NCBI RefSeq assembly: GCF_001687325.1
Contig: NZ_LZRD01000009.1
Location: 210,863-274,862, forward strand
Origin: Streptomyces sp. PTY087I2
GTDB lineage: Bacteria > Actinomycetota > Actinomycetes > Streptomycetales > Streptomycetaceae
Length of the DNA stretch: 64,000 nucleotides
Direction of reading: 5' to 3'
The notes beneath the pieces were generated by a model, which was not told the origin of the DNA, ran no database searches, and saw only the letters and a list, made by a program, of their open reading frames with translations. Of the stretch, positions 1 through 8,503 are shown piece after piece (the stretch's first letter is position 1; every line of letters begins with the position of its first letter). The translations under genes were made by a program, and so were the position numbers.

Positions 1-165
1 AGCGCCGGTGCGGGCCCCGACGAGGCCGCCGCGGCGGTCGCAGAGGCCTCGCGCAAGGCCACCGCCCTCGCCCTGCGCTGGGAAGCGGAGGCGGCGGGGC
101 AGGGCGGCGATGCGGCGGGCGGGGCGGAGCCCGACGCGGGCCGCGAGGGGACCGGGACACCGTGA
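1..165 (+). CDS. C-terminal end of an upstream gene (partial), unknown
   Basis: The first reading frame is open from the window edge to a TGA at 163-165 and gives 54 Ala/Gly/Glu-rich residues (it includes [12 protein letters not shown]). The stop overlaps the GTG of the MoeA-like gene (GTGA), so the two are almost certainly translationally coupled. In Streptomyces a MobA-like nucleotidyltransferase often precedes this moeA-type gene; that identity is inference because no conserved domain is visible in the fragment. Confidence 0.6.
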   Translation, partial: SAGAGPDEAAAAVAEASRKATALALRWEAEAAGQGGDAAGGAEPDAGREGTGTP

Positions 166-1949
166 CCGGCTCCGACGGGCCGCACGGTGAGCCCGGCAGC
201 GACTTCCGCCCCGCTGGGTCCGGCGGCGATCTCGCCCGCGAGGAGGAGGAACGGGCCGTCGAGCAGGCCCTCGCCCTGGTCGGCGGATCCGACCGGTCCG
301 GCGGGCCGGGAGGGCACCCGAGCCGCAGCCGGGACCTCGGGGACCCCTGGGACTCCCGGGACCTCCGGGATTCCCGTGGCCACCAGGACCCTCAGGGCCC
401 CCGGGACCCTCGTGACCTCCGGGACCCTCGTGACCTCCGGGGACTCCAGGCCTCCCGTGACCCCCAAGACCTCCGGGGACCCCGGGCCTCTCATGACCCC
501 CAGGACCCCCGGGGACCCCAGGCTTCTCAGGCTTCCCGGAACGAGGACCTGAACGCCGACCGCAGCAGCACCCCGCACGCCGACCGCAGCAGCGACAGCC
601 CCCCGCGCACCGCCCCGGGCAGCGACAGCCCCCCGTACGCCGACCGCGACAACGCCCCGCGCGACACCCGCACCGCCGCCACCGCCACCACCTCCCCGAC
701 ACCCCCCAACGAGCAGCCGCCGCCCCCCTCCTGGACCCATGCGCGGGCCGTCGCCGACAGGGCCGGGCGGGCCCGGCCGCCCGCGACGATCCGGTTGCCG
801 CTCGACCGTGCGCTCGGGCAGGTGCTGGCCGAGGCGCTCGGGGCGCTCACCGATCTGCCGTCCTTCGACACCTCGGCCATGGACGGCTGGGCGGTCGCCG
901 GGCCCGGCCCCTGGGTGTTCGAGGCCGGGGCCGGGCTTCTCGCCGGACGCGGGCCGGCCGCCGCGCTGCCCGACGGCACCGCCGTACGGATCGCCACCGG
1001 CGCCCGCGTACCGCCCGACACCACCGCCGTCATCCGCAGCGAGCACGCGTACGCCGACGAGGCCAGGGGGCTGCTGCACGCCCGGCGGTCCGTGGTCACC
1101 GGGCAGGACATCCGGCCCCGGGGCCAGGAATGCCGCTCGGGCGAGCAGCTCGTCCCGGCCGGGACGGTCGTGACCCCGGCGGTGCTCGGCCTCGCCGCGG
1201 CCGCCGGGTACGACGCGCTCCCCGTCGTACCCCGTCCGCGCGTCGACATCCTCGTCCTCGGCGACGAACTGCTCACCGCCGGTCTGCCGCACGACGGGCT
1301 GATCCGGGACGCCCTCGGGCCCATGCTCGGCCCCTGGCTGCGGGCCCTCGGCGCCGAGGTCTCCGGCCCCCGCCGGCTCGGGGACGACGCCGGGGCGCTG
1401 CGCGATGCCCTCGCCTCCTCCGACGCCGACCTGATCGTCACCACCGGGGGTACCGCCGCCGGTCCGGTCGACCATGTGCACCCGGTCCTCGACGCCCTCG
1501 GGGCCGAACTGCTGGTGGACGGGGTCGCGGTCCGCCCCGGCCACCCCATGCTGCTGGCCCGGCTGTCGCCGGACGGGCCGTATGTCGTCGGGCTGCCCGG
1601 CAATCCGCTCGCGGCCGTATCGGGTCTGCTGACGCTCGCGGAGCCGCTGCTCGCGGGTATCGCGGGCCGCCCCGCCCAGGACCCGTACCGCGCCCTCGTC
1701 CATGCCGAGGTGCCCGGCCATCCGCACGACACCCGCCTCGTCCCCGTGGTCCACCGCCCGGGCCGGGCGGGCGCCCGGGACCATGTCGCGCCGCTGCGCT
1801 ACAACGGTCCCGCGATGCTGCGGGGGATCGCCGCGGCGGACGGGCTGGCTGTGGTGGAGCCGGGCGGGGTACGGTCCGGCACCGAGGTGGAGATTCTGGA
1901 TCTCCCATGGGCCCCGGCGACGCCGTGGACGGAGGGGTGTTTCACGTGA
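162..1949 (+). CDS. moeA: MoeA-like molybdopterin molybdotransferase with long N-terminal extension
   Basis: MoeA family enzymes insert molybdate into adenylylated molybdopterin in the cytoplasm during Mo-cofactor synthesis. Of 595 residues, about the last 410 are Moe[12 protein letters not shown] near residue 240, the MPT-binding-like subdomain with [11 protein letters not shown] and [13 protein letters not shown], then [12 protein letters not shown], and a C-terminal beta-barrel domain. The family is normally 400-430 residues. Here about 185 residues of Asp/Arg/Pro/Ser-rich, low-complexity sequence precede it, much of it from 9- and 18-bp DNA repeats. The GTG start overlaps the upstream stop. 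The TTGG loop reads TAAGPVD rather than the usual SxGxxD, so activity cannot be assumed. The stop codon TGA lies inside a parS palindrome and overlaps the GTG of the next gene. Confidence 0.85.
   Translation: MTGSDGPHGEPGSDFRPAGSGGDLAREEEERAVEQALALVGGSDRSGGPGGHPSRSRDLGDPWDSRDLRDSRGHQDPQGPRDPRDLRDPRDLRGLQASRDPQDLRGPRASHDPQDPRGPQASQASRNEDLNADRSSTPHADRSSDSPPRTAPGSDSPPYADRDNAPRDTRTAATATTSPTPPNEQPPPPSWTHARAVADRAGRARPPATIRLPLDRALGQVLAEALGALTDLPSFDTSAMDGWAVAGPGPWVFEAGAGLLAGRGPAAALPDGTAVRIATGARVPPDTTAVIRSEHAYADEARGLLHARRSVVTGQDIRPRGQECRSGEQLVPAGTVVTPAVLGLAAAAGYDALPVVPRPRVDILVLGDELLTAGLPHDGLIRDALGPMLGPWLRALGAEVSGPRRLGDDAGALRDALASSDADLIVTTGGTAAGPVDHVHPVLDALGAELLVDGVAVRPGHPMLLARLSPDGPYVVGLPGNPLAAVSGLLTLAEPLLAGIAGRPAQDPYRALVHAEVPGHPHDTRLVPVVHRPGRAGARDHVAPLRYNGPAMLRGIAAADGLAVVEPGGVRSGTEVEILDLPWAPATPWTEGCFT
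331..540 (+). repeat. Degenerate 9-bp minisatellite inside the moeA 5' region
   Basis: Units resembling GGGACCTCC, GGGACCCTC and GTGACCTCC repeat without spacers, including two adjacent identical 18-bp copies of GGGACCCTCGTGACCTCC around 399-437. The array is in frame and encodes [13 protein letters not shown]-type peptides. Another frame reads collagen-like [10 protein letters not shown], which explains a spurious overlapping open frame. Confidence 0.8.
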
Positions 1950-1953
1950 AACT
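1938..1953. other. parS: parS site 1 (ParB-binding palindrome)
   Basis: Sequence TGTTTCACGTGAAACT, 15 of 16 matches to the bacterial parS consensus with the inner 14-bp palindrome perfect. It contains both the TGA stop of the moeA-like gene (1947-1949) and the GTG start of the channel gene (1946-1948). In Streptomyces, ParB loads on parS sites clustered around oriC to organise sporulation segregation. Confidence 0.93.
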
Positions 1954-3049
1954 GCCCGGCCAGGATGCGATGGCCAGGAGGGCGGACGAACTGGTCGTGC
2001 CGACGCGGGTGATGCTCCCCCGCCGGGTGGCCGTCGGTCCGGCCCGCCAGGTCGGCAAGCGCCTGCTGATGGCGCTGCTCGTGCTGGCCGCGACCGTGCT
2101 GATCGTCTGGCTCGACCGCAGTGGCTACAGCGACAGCGCCGACGGCAAGGTCGATCTGCTGGACGCGGTCTACTACGCGACGGTCACCCTCTCCACCACC
2201 GGGTACGGGGACATCACTCCCTCCAGTGACGGAGCACGGTTGATCAATGTGGTGCTCGTGACACCGCTGCGCGTGCTCTTCCTGATCATCCTGGTCGGGA
2301 CCACTCTCGAAGTCCTCACGGAACGGACCCGGGAGGACTTCCGGCTGAAGCGTTGGAGAGCCAACTTGCGTGACCACACCGTCGTCGTCGGCTTCGGCAC
2401 GAAGGGCCGTTCGGCGATTCTGACCCTCTGTGCCACCGGCTTGTCGAAGGACCAAATCGTCGTTGTCGACCCGGCCTCCAAGGTGATCGAGGCCGCCAAC
2501 GCCGAGGGCTTCACCGGTGTGCTCGGTGACGCCACGCGCAGCGATGTGCTGCTGCGGGCCGAGCTCCAGAAGGCGCGTCAGGTCATCATCGCGACCCAGC
2601 GCGACGACACCGCCGTACTGGTGGCCCTGACCGCGCGCCAGCTGAACCGCGGGGCGAAGATCGTGGCGGCGGTCCGTGAGGAGGAGAACGCGCCCCTGCT
2701 CCGGCAGTCCGGCGCGGACGCGGTGATCACCAGCGCCAGCGCCGCCGGACGGCTGCTCGGCCTCTCCGTCCTCAGCCCGAGCGCGGGCACCGTGATGGAG
2801 GACCTGATCCAGCAGGGCAGCGGCCTCGATCTCGTCGAACGGCCGGTCATAAAGGCCGAGGTGGGCAAGAGCGTGCGGGAGACCGACGACCTGGTCGTCA
2901 GTGTGCTGCGCGGACACCGGCTGCTCGGTTACGACGATCCGGCGGCCAGCCCGCTTCAGTTGACGGACCGGGTCATCACCATCGTGCGGGCGAGCCCCAG
3001 TTCGGCCGCCGCGCCGAAGCACCCGATGCCTCCGCACCAGCGACCCTGA
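1946..3049 (+). CDS. Two-TM potassium channel with RCK/TrkA-N domain
   Basis: A membrane K+ channel protein of 367 residues. TM1 (LLMALLVLAATVLIVWL) is near residues 40-57, the pore loop carries the selectivity filter TTGYGD near residue 90, and TM2 is around 105-130. A cytosolic RCK domain begins at HTVVVGFGTKGRS (about 145), with a Rossmann GxGxxG-like loop, and is followed by a short TrkA-C-like segment. RCK domains gate by ligand (Ca2+, nucleotide); the ligand is not predictable here. The GTG start overlaps the preceding stop and lies within parS; an ATG at 1970 is the alternative start. Coupling to the moeA-like gene looks positional rather than functional. Confidence 0.88.
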   Translation: MKLPGQDAMARRADELVVPTRVMLPRRVAVGPARQVGKRLLMALLVLAATVLIVWLDRSGYSDSADGKVDLLDAVYYATVTLSTTGYGDITPSSDGARLINVVLVTPLRVLFLIILVGTTLEVLTERTREDFRLKRWRANLRDHTVVVGFGTKGRSAILTLCATGLSKDQIVVVDPASKVIEAANAEGFTGVLGDATRSDVLLRAELQKARQVIIATQRDDTAVLVALTARQLNRGAKIVAAVREEENAPLLRQSGADAVITSASAAGRLLGLSVLSPSAGTVMEDLIQQGSGLDLVERPVIKAEVGKSVRETDDLVVSVLRGHRLLGYDDPAASPLQLTDRVITIVRASPSSAAAPKHPMPPHQRP

Positions 3050-3098
3050 TCGACGAGGCGCCCGCTCGGGCGCGCGCCGCGGGAGTAGCCTCGCGGCC

Positions 3099-4088
3099 AT
3101 GCATGCGATCACGATTCCCGAACCCGGTGGCCCCGAGGCGCTCGTGTGGGCCGAGGTGCCCGATCCCGTACCCGGCGACGGCGAGGTCCTCGTCGAGGTC
3201 GTCGCCGGCGCTGTGAACCGGGCCGACGTGCTCCAGCGGCAGGGCTTCTACGATCCGCCGCCCGGCGCGTCCCCCTACCCCGGCCTGGAGTGCGCGGGCC
3301 GGATCGCCGCGCTCGGTCCCGGGGTGACCGGGTGGGCGGTCGGCGACGAGGTGTGCGCGCTGCTGTCGGGCGGCGGTTACGCGGAGAAGGTCGCCGTTCC
3401 GGCCGGCCAGCTCCTTCCCGTACCGGAGGGCGTCGACCTGGTGGAGGCCGCGGCGCTGCCCGAGGTCACCGCGACGGTGTGGTCCAACGTCTTCATGGTG
3501 TCCCACCTGCGCCCCGGTGAGACCTTCCTGGTGCACGGCGGCTCCAGCGGCATCGGCACGATGGCGATCCAGCTGGCGAAGGCGGTCGGGGCCCGGGTCG
3601 CGGTCACGGCGGGCAGCCCGGAGAAGCTCGCCCGGTGCGCCGAGCTGGGGGCGGACATCCTCATCAACTACCGCGAGCAGGACTTCGTCGAGGAGATCCG
3701 GGAGAACACCGCAGGGGCGGGGGCCGACGTCATCCTGGACATCGTCGGTGCCAAGTACCTGGAGCGGAACGTCCAGGCGCTCGCCGTCAACGGCCGCCTC
3801 GCGATCATCGGTCTCCAGGGCGGCGCCAAGGGCGAGCTGAACCTCGGCGCCCTGCTGACCAAACGGGCCGCCGTCACCGCGACCTCGCTGCGGGGCCGCC
3901 CGCTCCAGGAGAAGGCCGCCATCGTCGCCGCCGTACGCGAGCACGTGTGGCCGCTGATCGGCGGCGGGGTGGTCAAGCCCGTGGTGGACCGGGCGCTGCC
4001 GATGGCGGACGCCGCCGAGGCGCACCGGGTGCTGGAGTCCAGCGCGCACATCGGCAAGGTGCTGCTGGTGGCGCCGTCGGCCGGCTGA
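3099..4088 (+). CDS. NAD(P)H-quinone oxidoreductase, zeta-crystallin type (MDR family)
   Basis: A 329-residue medium-chain dehydrogenase/reductase without the zinc ligands of alcohol dehydrogenases. N-terminal GroES-like fold (MHAITIPEPGGPEAL..., ADVLQRQGFYDPPPG), then a Rossmann domain with FLVHGGSSGIGTMAIQLAK near residue 140, typical of quinone oxidoreductases that reduce quinones with NADPH. It matches the PIG3-like subgroup (NRADVLQRQG). The ATG lies 7 nt after TAGCCT, so a leaderless transcript is possible; a weak GGGAG lies 13 nt upstream. It is convergent with bpa. Confidence 0.88.
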   Translation: MHAITIPEPGGPEALVWAEVPDPVPGDGEVLVEVVAGAVNRADVLQRQGFYDPPPGASPYPGLECAGRIAALGPGVTGWAVGDEVCALLSGGGYAEKVAVPAGQLLPVPEGVDLVEAAALPEVTATVWSNVFMVSHLRPGETFLVHGGSSGIGTMAIQLAKAVGARVAVTAGSPEKLARCAELGADILINYREQDFVEEIRENTAGAGADVILDIVGAKYLERNVQALAVNGRLAIIGLQGGAKGELNLGALLTKRAAVTATSLRGRPLQEKAAIVAAVREHVWPLIGGGVVKPVVDRALPMADAAEAHRVLESSAHIGKVLLVAPSAG

Positions 4089-4094
4089 TCAGGA

Positions 4095-4131
4095 CCGTTC
4101 CCGGTCCGGGCCGGGCCCGGACCGGGAACGG
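4095..4131. terminator. Bidirectional hairpin between qor and bpa
   Basis: Perfect 17-bp stem (CCGTTCCCGGTCCGGGC and its complement) with a 3-nt loop between two convergent genes. No U-tract, as is usual in high-G+C actinomycetes. Confidence 0.8.
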
Positions 4132-4139
4132 ACAAGGGT

Positions 4140-4688
4140 CTACAGATACGGGCCCGAGCGGATCGGGCCGTGCGGGTCCGCGCCGCCTTCCTCGTCCTCG
4201 TGGGCCATACCGGGCGGCAGGGCGCGGCGCATCTGCTCCAGCTGGGCGCGGGCCGCCATCTGCTGGGCGAACAGCGCCGTCTGGATGCCGTGGAAGAGGC
4301 CCTCCAGCCAGCCCACCAGCTGGGCCTGGGCGATCCGCAGTTCGGCCTCGGAGGGCACCGACTCCTCGGTGAACGGCAGGGAGAGCCGCTCCAGCTCCTC
4401 GACCAGCTCGGGCGCAAGGCCGTCCTCCAGCTCCTTCACGGAGCTGGCGTGGATCTCCTTGAGCCGGACCCGGCTCGCCTCGTCGAGAGGAGCCGCCCTG
4501 ACCTCCTCCAGAAGCTGCTTGATCATGCTGCCGATGCGCATGACCTTCGCGGGCTGTTCCACCATTTCCGTCACCGGGACCTCGCGCGACTCGTCGTCAC
4601 TGGCACCGCCGCCGATAGCCATTCCGTCCTGGCCCACGACAAGGACCTGCGGGTGCTCCTGCGACCGGTCATTCCTCGGCATTTCCAT
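4140..4688 (-). CDS. bpa: Bacterial proteasome activator Bpa (DUF2587)
   Basis: A 182-residue homologue of mycobacterial Bpa/PafE, the ATP-independent ring activator that opens the 20S proteasome gate for unfolded substrates. The core is helical (VMRIGSMIKQLLEEVRAAPLDE, LERLSLPF, EAELRIAQAQLVGWLEGLFHGIQ). The last residues are GPYL, corresponding to the C-terminal GQYL docking motif of Mycobacterium that inserts between proteasome alpha subunits. The N-terminal 30 residues look disordered. The ATG at 4688 was chosen; an in-frame ATG at 4682 is equally possible, and neither has a strong ribosome site. The proteasome core genes are not in this window. Confidence 0.9.
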   Translation of the reverse strand: MEMPRNDRSQEHPQVLVVGQDGMAIGGGASDDESREVPVTEMVEQPAKVMRIGSMIKQLLEEVRAAPLDEASRVRLKEIHASSVKELEDGLAPELVEELERLSLPFTEESVPSEAELRIAQAQLVGWLEGLFHGIQTALFAQQMAARAQLEQMRRALPPGMAHEDEEGGADPHGPIRSGPYL

Positions 4689-4726
4689 GCCGCCATTGTC
4701 TCGCACACATGCCGTACACCACGGTG

Positions 4727-4766
4727 GTGCCCCCGAAAACGGAAGATCCACCGTCTTCGGGGGCAC
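4727..4766. terminator. Hairpin downstream of the ABC permease gene
   Basis: A 16-bp stem (GTGCCCCCGAAAACGG pairing with CCGTCTTCGGGGGCAC, one mismatch) and an 8-nt loop, lying 33 bp beyond the permease stop and before bpa, both read leftward. Confidence 0.75.
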
Positions 4767-4798
4767 CCGAACCCTTCCGGGAAGCCCGGATGTGCCGT

Positions 4799-7654
4799 TC
4801 AGCCCGCGCGCCGGGCCAGGGTCAGCCGGGAACTGGTGAGACCGGCGGCCAGCAGTCCGGCGAGCACCGGGACGACCAGGGCCAGCAGCCCGATGGTCTC
4901 CCACGGCATCACGATCGGCGTGTACGCCGACTCCATCGGATCGTCGCGCATGTCCGCCAGCGCCGCCCGCAGGTCGGTCAGGCGCAGGGCGACCGCGGGT
5001 ACGAGCCCCGCCGCCGTGCCCAGCAGCACTCCGGTCAGGGCGACGACCAGGCACTGGAAGCCGGACAGCGAACGCCGTACGCCCGGGGGCGCGCCCACCG
5101 CGCTGAGGGTGGTGAGGTCGGCCTCCGCGTCGGCCTTGGACAGCCCCGTCGTGATGGCCGCCGCGCCCAGGGTGACCACACCGGCGAAGAGGGCGAGGAT
5201 CAGCAGGATCGTGTCATCCTGGGTCCGGTAGATCTCGTTCGAGTGCATCAGGTACGCGCGGTTCCCGGCCCGGTCGAGCGCCGCGTGGGCCGCCTGGGTC
5301 TCGGCGTCCGTGGCGTCGCGGTGGAGCGCGTAGAAGCTGCCGTGGTCCTCGACGTGCAGCCCGAGCCGCTCGGCGGCCTTCTCCGGCATGACCATCCGGA
5401 TGCCGGGGGTCGCCGCGAAGCGGTCCGGCGCGACGTACACCTTCAGCCGGTCCGTGGTGGTGCGGGCCTTGCCGGGGTGCTGGGCCCGGTTCTTCTTGTC
5501 CCGGTCGTTGTAGGTGTGGGTGGCCTTGAGGGTGACCTCGCCGTTCTTCGCGTACGCCGGGTTCAGCAGGACGGGGACGCCCTCGGCCAGGGCCTTCGCG
5601 GCCGCCGGGTCGTCGAGCTCCACGTAGGTGGCGAGGACGTCCGGGCCCCCGATGACGATCTTGTGGTCACCGGTGCCGAACGCGACCATCGTGTAGTTCT
5701 CGTCCATGCAGGCCGGGGAGTTCACCATCCGCTTGTGCTCGTCGGCGGAGAGCCGCAGGGCGAGTTCCTTGGCGCCCTCGCCCTTGAGCGGGCAGTTGTG
5801 GCCCTTGCCGGTGGGCTTGACGAGTTCGAGGGTGCCGCAGCCGTTCTCCTCCTCGTAGTAGACCGAGCAGTCGCTGCCGGCCCAGACCCGCCCGAAGTCG
5901 GCGGGCCTGCCGCTGACCGGGTAGTTCTGCTCGACGGCGGCCCGGGAGCGGGGGAGATCGGCGTTCGCGCCGGTGTCGGACGCCGACAGCGCGACGGTGC
6001 CCGGCGTCATGTTGGGCACGAAGCGGTACTCCTGCTCGGCGGCGTAGCTGCTGGTGTACGTGGCGATGGCGACGCTGCCCGCGACGGCCGCCATCACGGC
6101 GGCGACGGCGGGTGCCGTACGGCCACGGTTGCGGGCCGCGTCGCGCAGGGCGATCCGCGGCGTCAGCGGGAGCCGTCGGCCGAGCCGGCCGAGGAAGCCG
6201 ACGATCACCGGGATGCAGCCGAGCACGCCCAGTTCGGCCAGGACGGACCCGCCGGCGACGAAGCCGGTGTCGCCGGCCACCGCGCCCCAGACCGCGATGC
6301 CGATGCCCGCAGTGAGTGTGATGACGCCGATCACGGGCAGCACGCGGGAGCTGCGGCGGGTGCCGCGCCGGCCGGTGAGCGACTCCAGGACCGACTGGCG
6401 GCCCGCGACGATCGCCGGGGCGAGCGCGGCGAGGACGCCGGTGACCAGGCCGAGCGCGGCGATGGCGAGGATCTCCCAGGGCCGTACGGTGAGTTCGCCG
6501 AAGCGGTTGCCCGTGTAGTCCTCGATCATCGGGCGGAACAGGGCGGTCAGGCCGAACCCGGCGCCGACCCCGGCCACCGCGCCGACCCCGCCGAGCACCG
6601 CGCCGCCCGCGAGCACCACGGCCCTGACCTGGCCCCGGCTGCCGCCGCACGAGCCGACCAGACCCAGCTGGCGGCGCGAACGCCGCGCGCCCACGGCGAA
6701 CGCCGGACCGGCCAGCAGCACGATCTCCAGGACGGCCATGGCGGCCACCGTGAGGACCGCCGCGGTGGTCTCCTTCTCGGTGGAGAACCCGCTGCTCATC
6801 CCGGCCATCGGAACTTCGGAGTCCGGCGGCGGGTTCAGGGCGACCTGGCGGGACGTGACCACCACGCCCCTCTCGTTGGCCGCGAGGATGTCCTGCCAGG
6901 TCACGCCCGCCCCGGCCGGCCCCTTCACCAGCCACTTCAGGTCGCTCGGCTGGGGCGGCAGGATGCTCTTGTCGCGGGCGGCGGCCTTCTGCCACGGGGC
7001 GATGACCGAGCCGGGGAGCGCGTAGAGCGCGTCCGCCCGCAGGTCGGCGGGGAGTTCGACCGTGCCGGTGAGGGTGTAGGTCTGCTCGGGGCCGCGCACG
7101 GTGACGCGGTCGCCGATGGACAGCCCGGCCGACTTGACGAAGTCCGAGGTCGCGGCGATCTCGGACTTCGTACGCGGGTAGGCGCCGTCGGTCAGCTCGA
7201 TCCGGCCGCGCAGCATCGGGTCGGAGACGCGCAGTTCGCTGATCTCGGCGTCGGCGATGCCGTGCCGGGTGGTCACCGACGCGGGCGCGCTCCGCTCGGT
7301 GAGGTACCGCGAGCCCTTCGGGAAGGTGGCCGGTACGTCGACCGGCGTCGCCTGCTCCTCGGGGGTCGGGTCGGGGGCGCCCTCGGGAGTGCTCCAGTTG
7401 ATGCCGTCGGGCATCTGCTGAAGCTTCACCGGGCCGATGCTCGTGGCCGTGAACCGGGCGTCGGCCGACCCCAGTTCCGCCGTCAGCTCCTCGGCCTTGG
7501 TGGGCAGGGCACTGCGGTAGGTGAGGTCGGCGGCGGTCACACCGAGGACCGGCAGGGCGATCATCGCGACGACCAGGGCGCTGCGGCCCTTGGCCCGTGC
7601 CGCGTCGCGCCGGGCTATGCGGAAGGCCGCGCGCCAACCGGGGAGAGGGTTCAC
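4799..7654 (-). CDS. FtsX/MacB-type ABC transporter permease
   Basis: A 951-residue membrane protein with a cytosolic N-terminal segment (FRIARRDAARAKGRSALVVAMIALPVLG), a large extracytoplasmic domain, a central block of TM helices (AVLTVAAMAVLEIVLLAGPAF onward), a second large external domain and a C-terminal FtsX block (DTILLILALFAGVVTLGAAAIT...). This two-module layout is typical of actinobacterial exporters of the LolE/MacB superfamily; the substrate is unknown. The GTG start overlaps the stop of the ATPase gene (GTGA), so both are co-translated. With the adjacent PadR gene this resembles drug or antimicrobial-peptide efflux modules. Confidence 0.9.
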   Translation of the reverse strand: MNPLPGWRAAFRIARRDAARAKGRSALVVAMIALPVLGVTAADLTYRSALPTKAEELTAELGSADARFTATSIGPVKLQQMPDGINWSTPEGAPDPTPEEQATPVDVPATFPKGSRYLTERSAPASVTTRHGIADAEISELRVSDPMLRGRIELTDGAYPRTKSEIAATSDFVKSAGLSIGDRVTVRGPEQTYTLTGTVELPADLRADALYALPGSVIAPWQKAAARDKSILPPQPSDLKWLVKGPAGAGVTWQDILAANERGVVVTSRQVALNPPPDSEVPMAGMSSGFSTEKETTAAVLTVAAMAVLEIVLLAGPAFAVGARRSRRQLGLVGSCGGSRGQVRAVVLAGGAVLGGVGAVAGVGAGFGLTALFRPMIEDYTGNRFGELTVRPWEILAIAALGLVTGVLAALAPAIVAGRQSVLESLTGRRGTRRSSRVLPVIGVITLTAGIGIAVWGAVAGDTGFVAGGSVLAELGVLGCIPVIVGFLGRLGRRLPLTPRIALRDAARNRGRTAPAVAAVMAAVAGSVAIATYTSSYAAEQEYRFVPNMTPGTVALSASDTGANADLPRSRAAVEQNYPVSGRPADFGRVWAGSDCSVYYEEENGCGTLELVKPTGKGHNCPLKGEGAKELALRLSADEHKRMVNSPACMDENYTMVAFGTGDHKIVIGGPDVLATYVELDDPAAAKALAEGVPVLLNPAYAKNGEVTLKATHTYNDRDKKNRAQHPGKARTTTDRLKVYVAPDRFAATPGIRMVMPEKAAERLGLHVEDHGSFYALHRDATDAETQAAHAALDRAGNRAYLMHSNEIYRTQDDTILLILALFAGVVTLGAAAITTGLSKADAEADLTTLSAVGAPPGVRRSLSGFQCLVVALTGVLLGTAAGLVPAVALRLTDLRAALADMRDDPMESAYTPIVMPWETIGLLALVVPVLAGLLAAGLTSSRLTLARRAG

Positions 7655-8433
7655 GCGGTGGCCTCGGTGGTTCCGGCGGCGAGCAGGGAGTCGGCTCCCG
7701 CGGTCGCCGTCTGGTCGACGATCGAGCCGTCCCGGAGGAACACGACCCGGTCGGCCCAGGCCGCGTACCGGGGCTCATGGGTCACCATGACGCCGGCCGC
7801 GCCCTGGTCGCAGCGGGTGCGCAGCAGGGCGAGGACGGCCTCGCCGGTCTCGGAGTCGAGCGCTCCGGTCGGCTCGTCGGCGAGCACGAGGCGCCGGTCG
7901 CCGACGAGGGCGCGGGCGATGGCGACGCGCTGCTGCTGGCCGCCGGACATCTCGTCGGGGAAGCGGTCGGCGATCGCTTCGAGCTTCATCTCGGCCAGGG
8001 CGGCGAGGGCTTCCTTGCGGGCCTTGCGCACCGAGACGCCGTCGAGTTCGCGGGGCAGCGCGATGTTCTCGGCGGCGGTCAGGGCGGGGATGAGGTTGTA
8101 GTCCTGGAAGACGTAGCCGACGCTGCGGCGGCGCAGGGCGGCCATGCCCTTGGGGCCGAGGGCCGCGATGTCCTGGCCCTCGATGACGACCTGGCCGCTC
8201 GTGGCGGTGTCGAGCCCGCCGGCCAGGGTCAGCAGGGTGGACTTGCCGGAGCCGGAGGGGCCCATCACGGCGACCAGTTCGCCCGGGTGCACCGAGAGGT
8301 TGATCCCGCGCAGGGCGTGCACCTCGGCGACGCCGGAGCCATGGGTACGGGTCAGCGCCCGCAGTTCGAGTACGGGGCTGCCGCCGGGCGTCCCGGAGGA
8401 CGACGGGGGCGGCTGGGTTGCGGACGCGGGCAT
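7651..8433 (-). CDS. ABC transporter ATP-binding protein, LolD/MacB type
   Basis: A 260-residue ATPase with Walker A MGPSGSGKSTLL (about residue 58), Q-loop VFQDYNLIP, signature MSGGQQQR, Walker B LVLADEPTGALD and H-loop VTHEP. It energises the FtsX permease encoded immediately downstream with a 4-nt overlap. The N-terminal 20 residues are Pro/Ser-rich and not part of the fold. It is followed upstream by the padR gene, 70 bp away and in the same orientation, suggesting a padR-ATPase-permease operon. Confidence 0.93.
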   Translation of the reverse strand: MPASATQPPPSSSGTPGGSPVLELRALTRTHGSGVAEVHALRGINLSVHPGELVAVMGPSGSGKSTLLTLAGGLDTATSGQVVIEGQDIAALGPKGMAALRRRSVGYVFQDYNLIPALTAAENIALPRELDGVSVRKARKEALAALAEMKLEAIADRFPDEMSGGQQQRVAIARALVGDRRLVLADEPTGALDSETGEAVLALLRTRCDQGAAGVMVTHEPRYAAWADRVVFLRDGSIVDQTATAGADSLLAAGTTEATA

Positions 8434-8503
8434 GGCGGGTGGTTCCCCCTAGGAACAAGCTGGTGACGAGCGAGATATGGAGCTGGGCCGGGAGACGCCG
8501 GCG

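Noticed and set aside
187..552. Collagen-like [10 protein letters not shown] open frame
   Set aside because: It is the second frame of the moeA minisatellite; no Gly-X-Y regularity over any length and no independent start.
4709..8101. A 1,130-residue open frame on the plus strand
   Set aside because: It is antisense to the FtsX permease and ATPase genes, has no domain, is dominated by Arg/Gly/Asp/His shadows of G+C-biased codons, and its start has no ribosome site.
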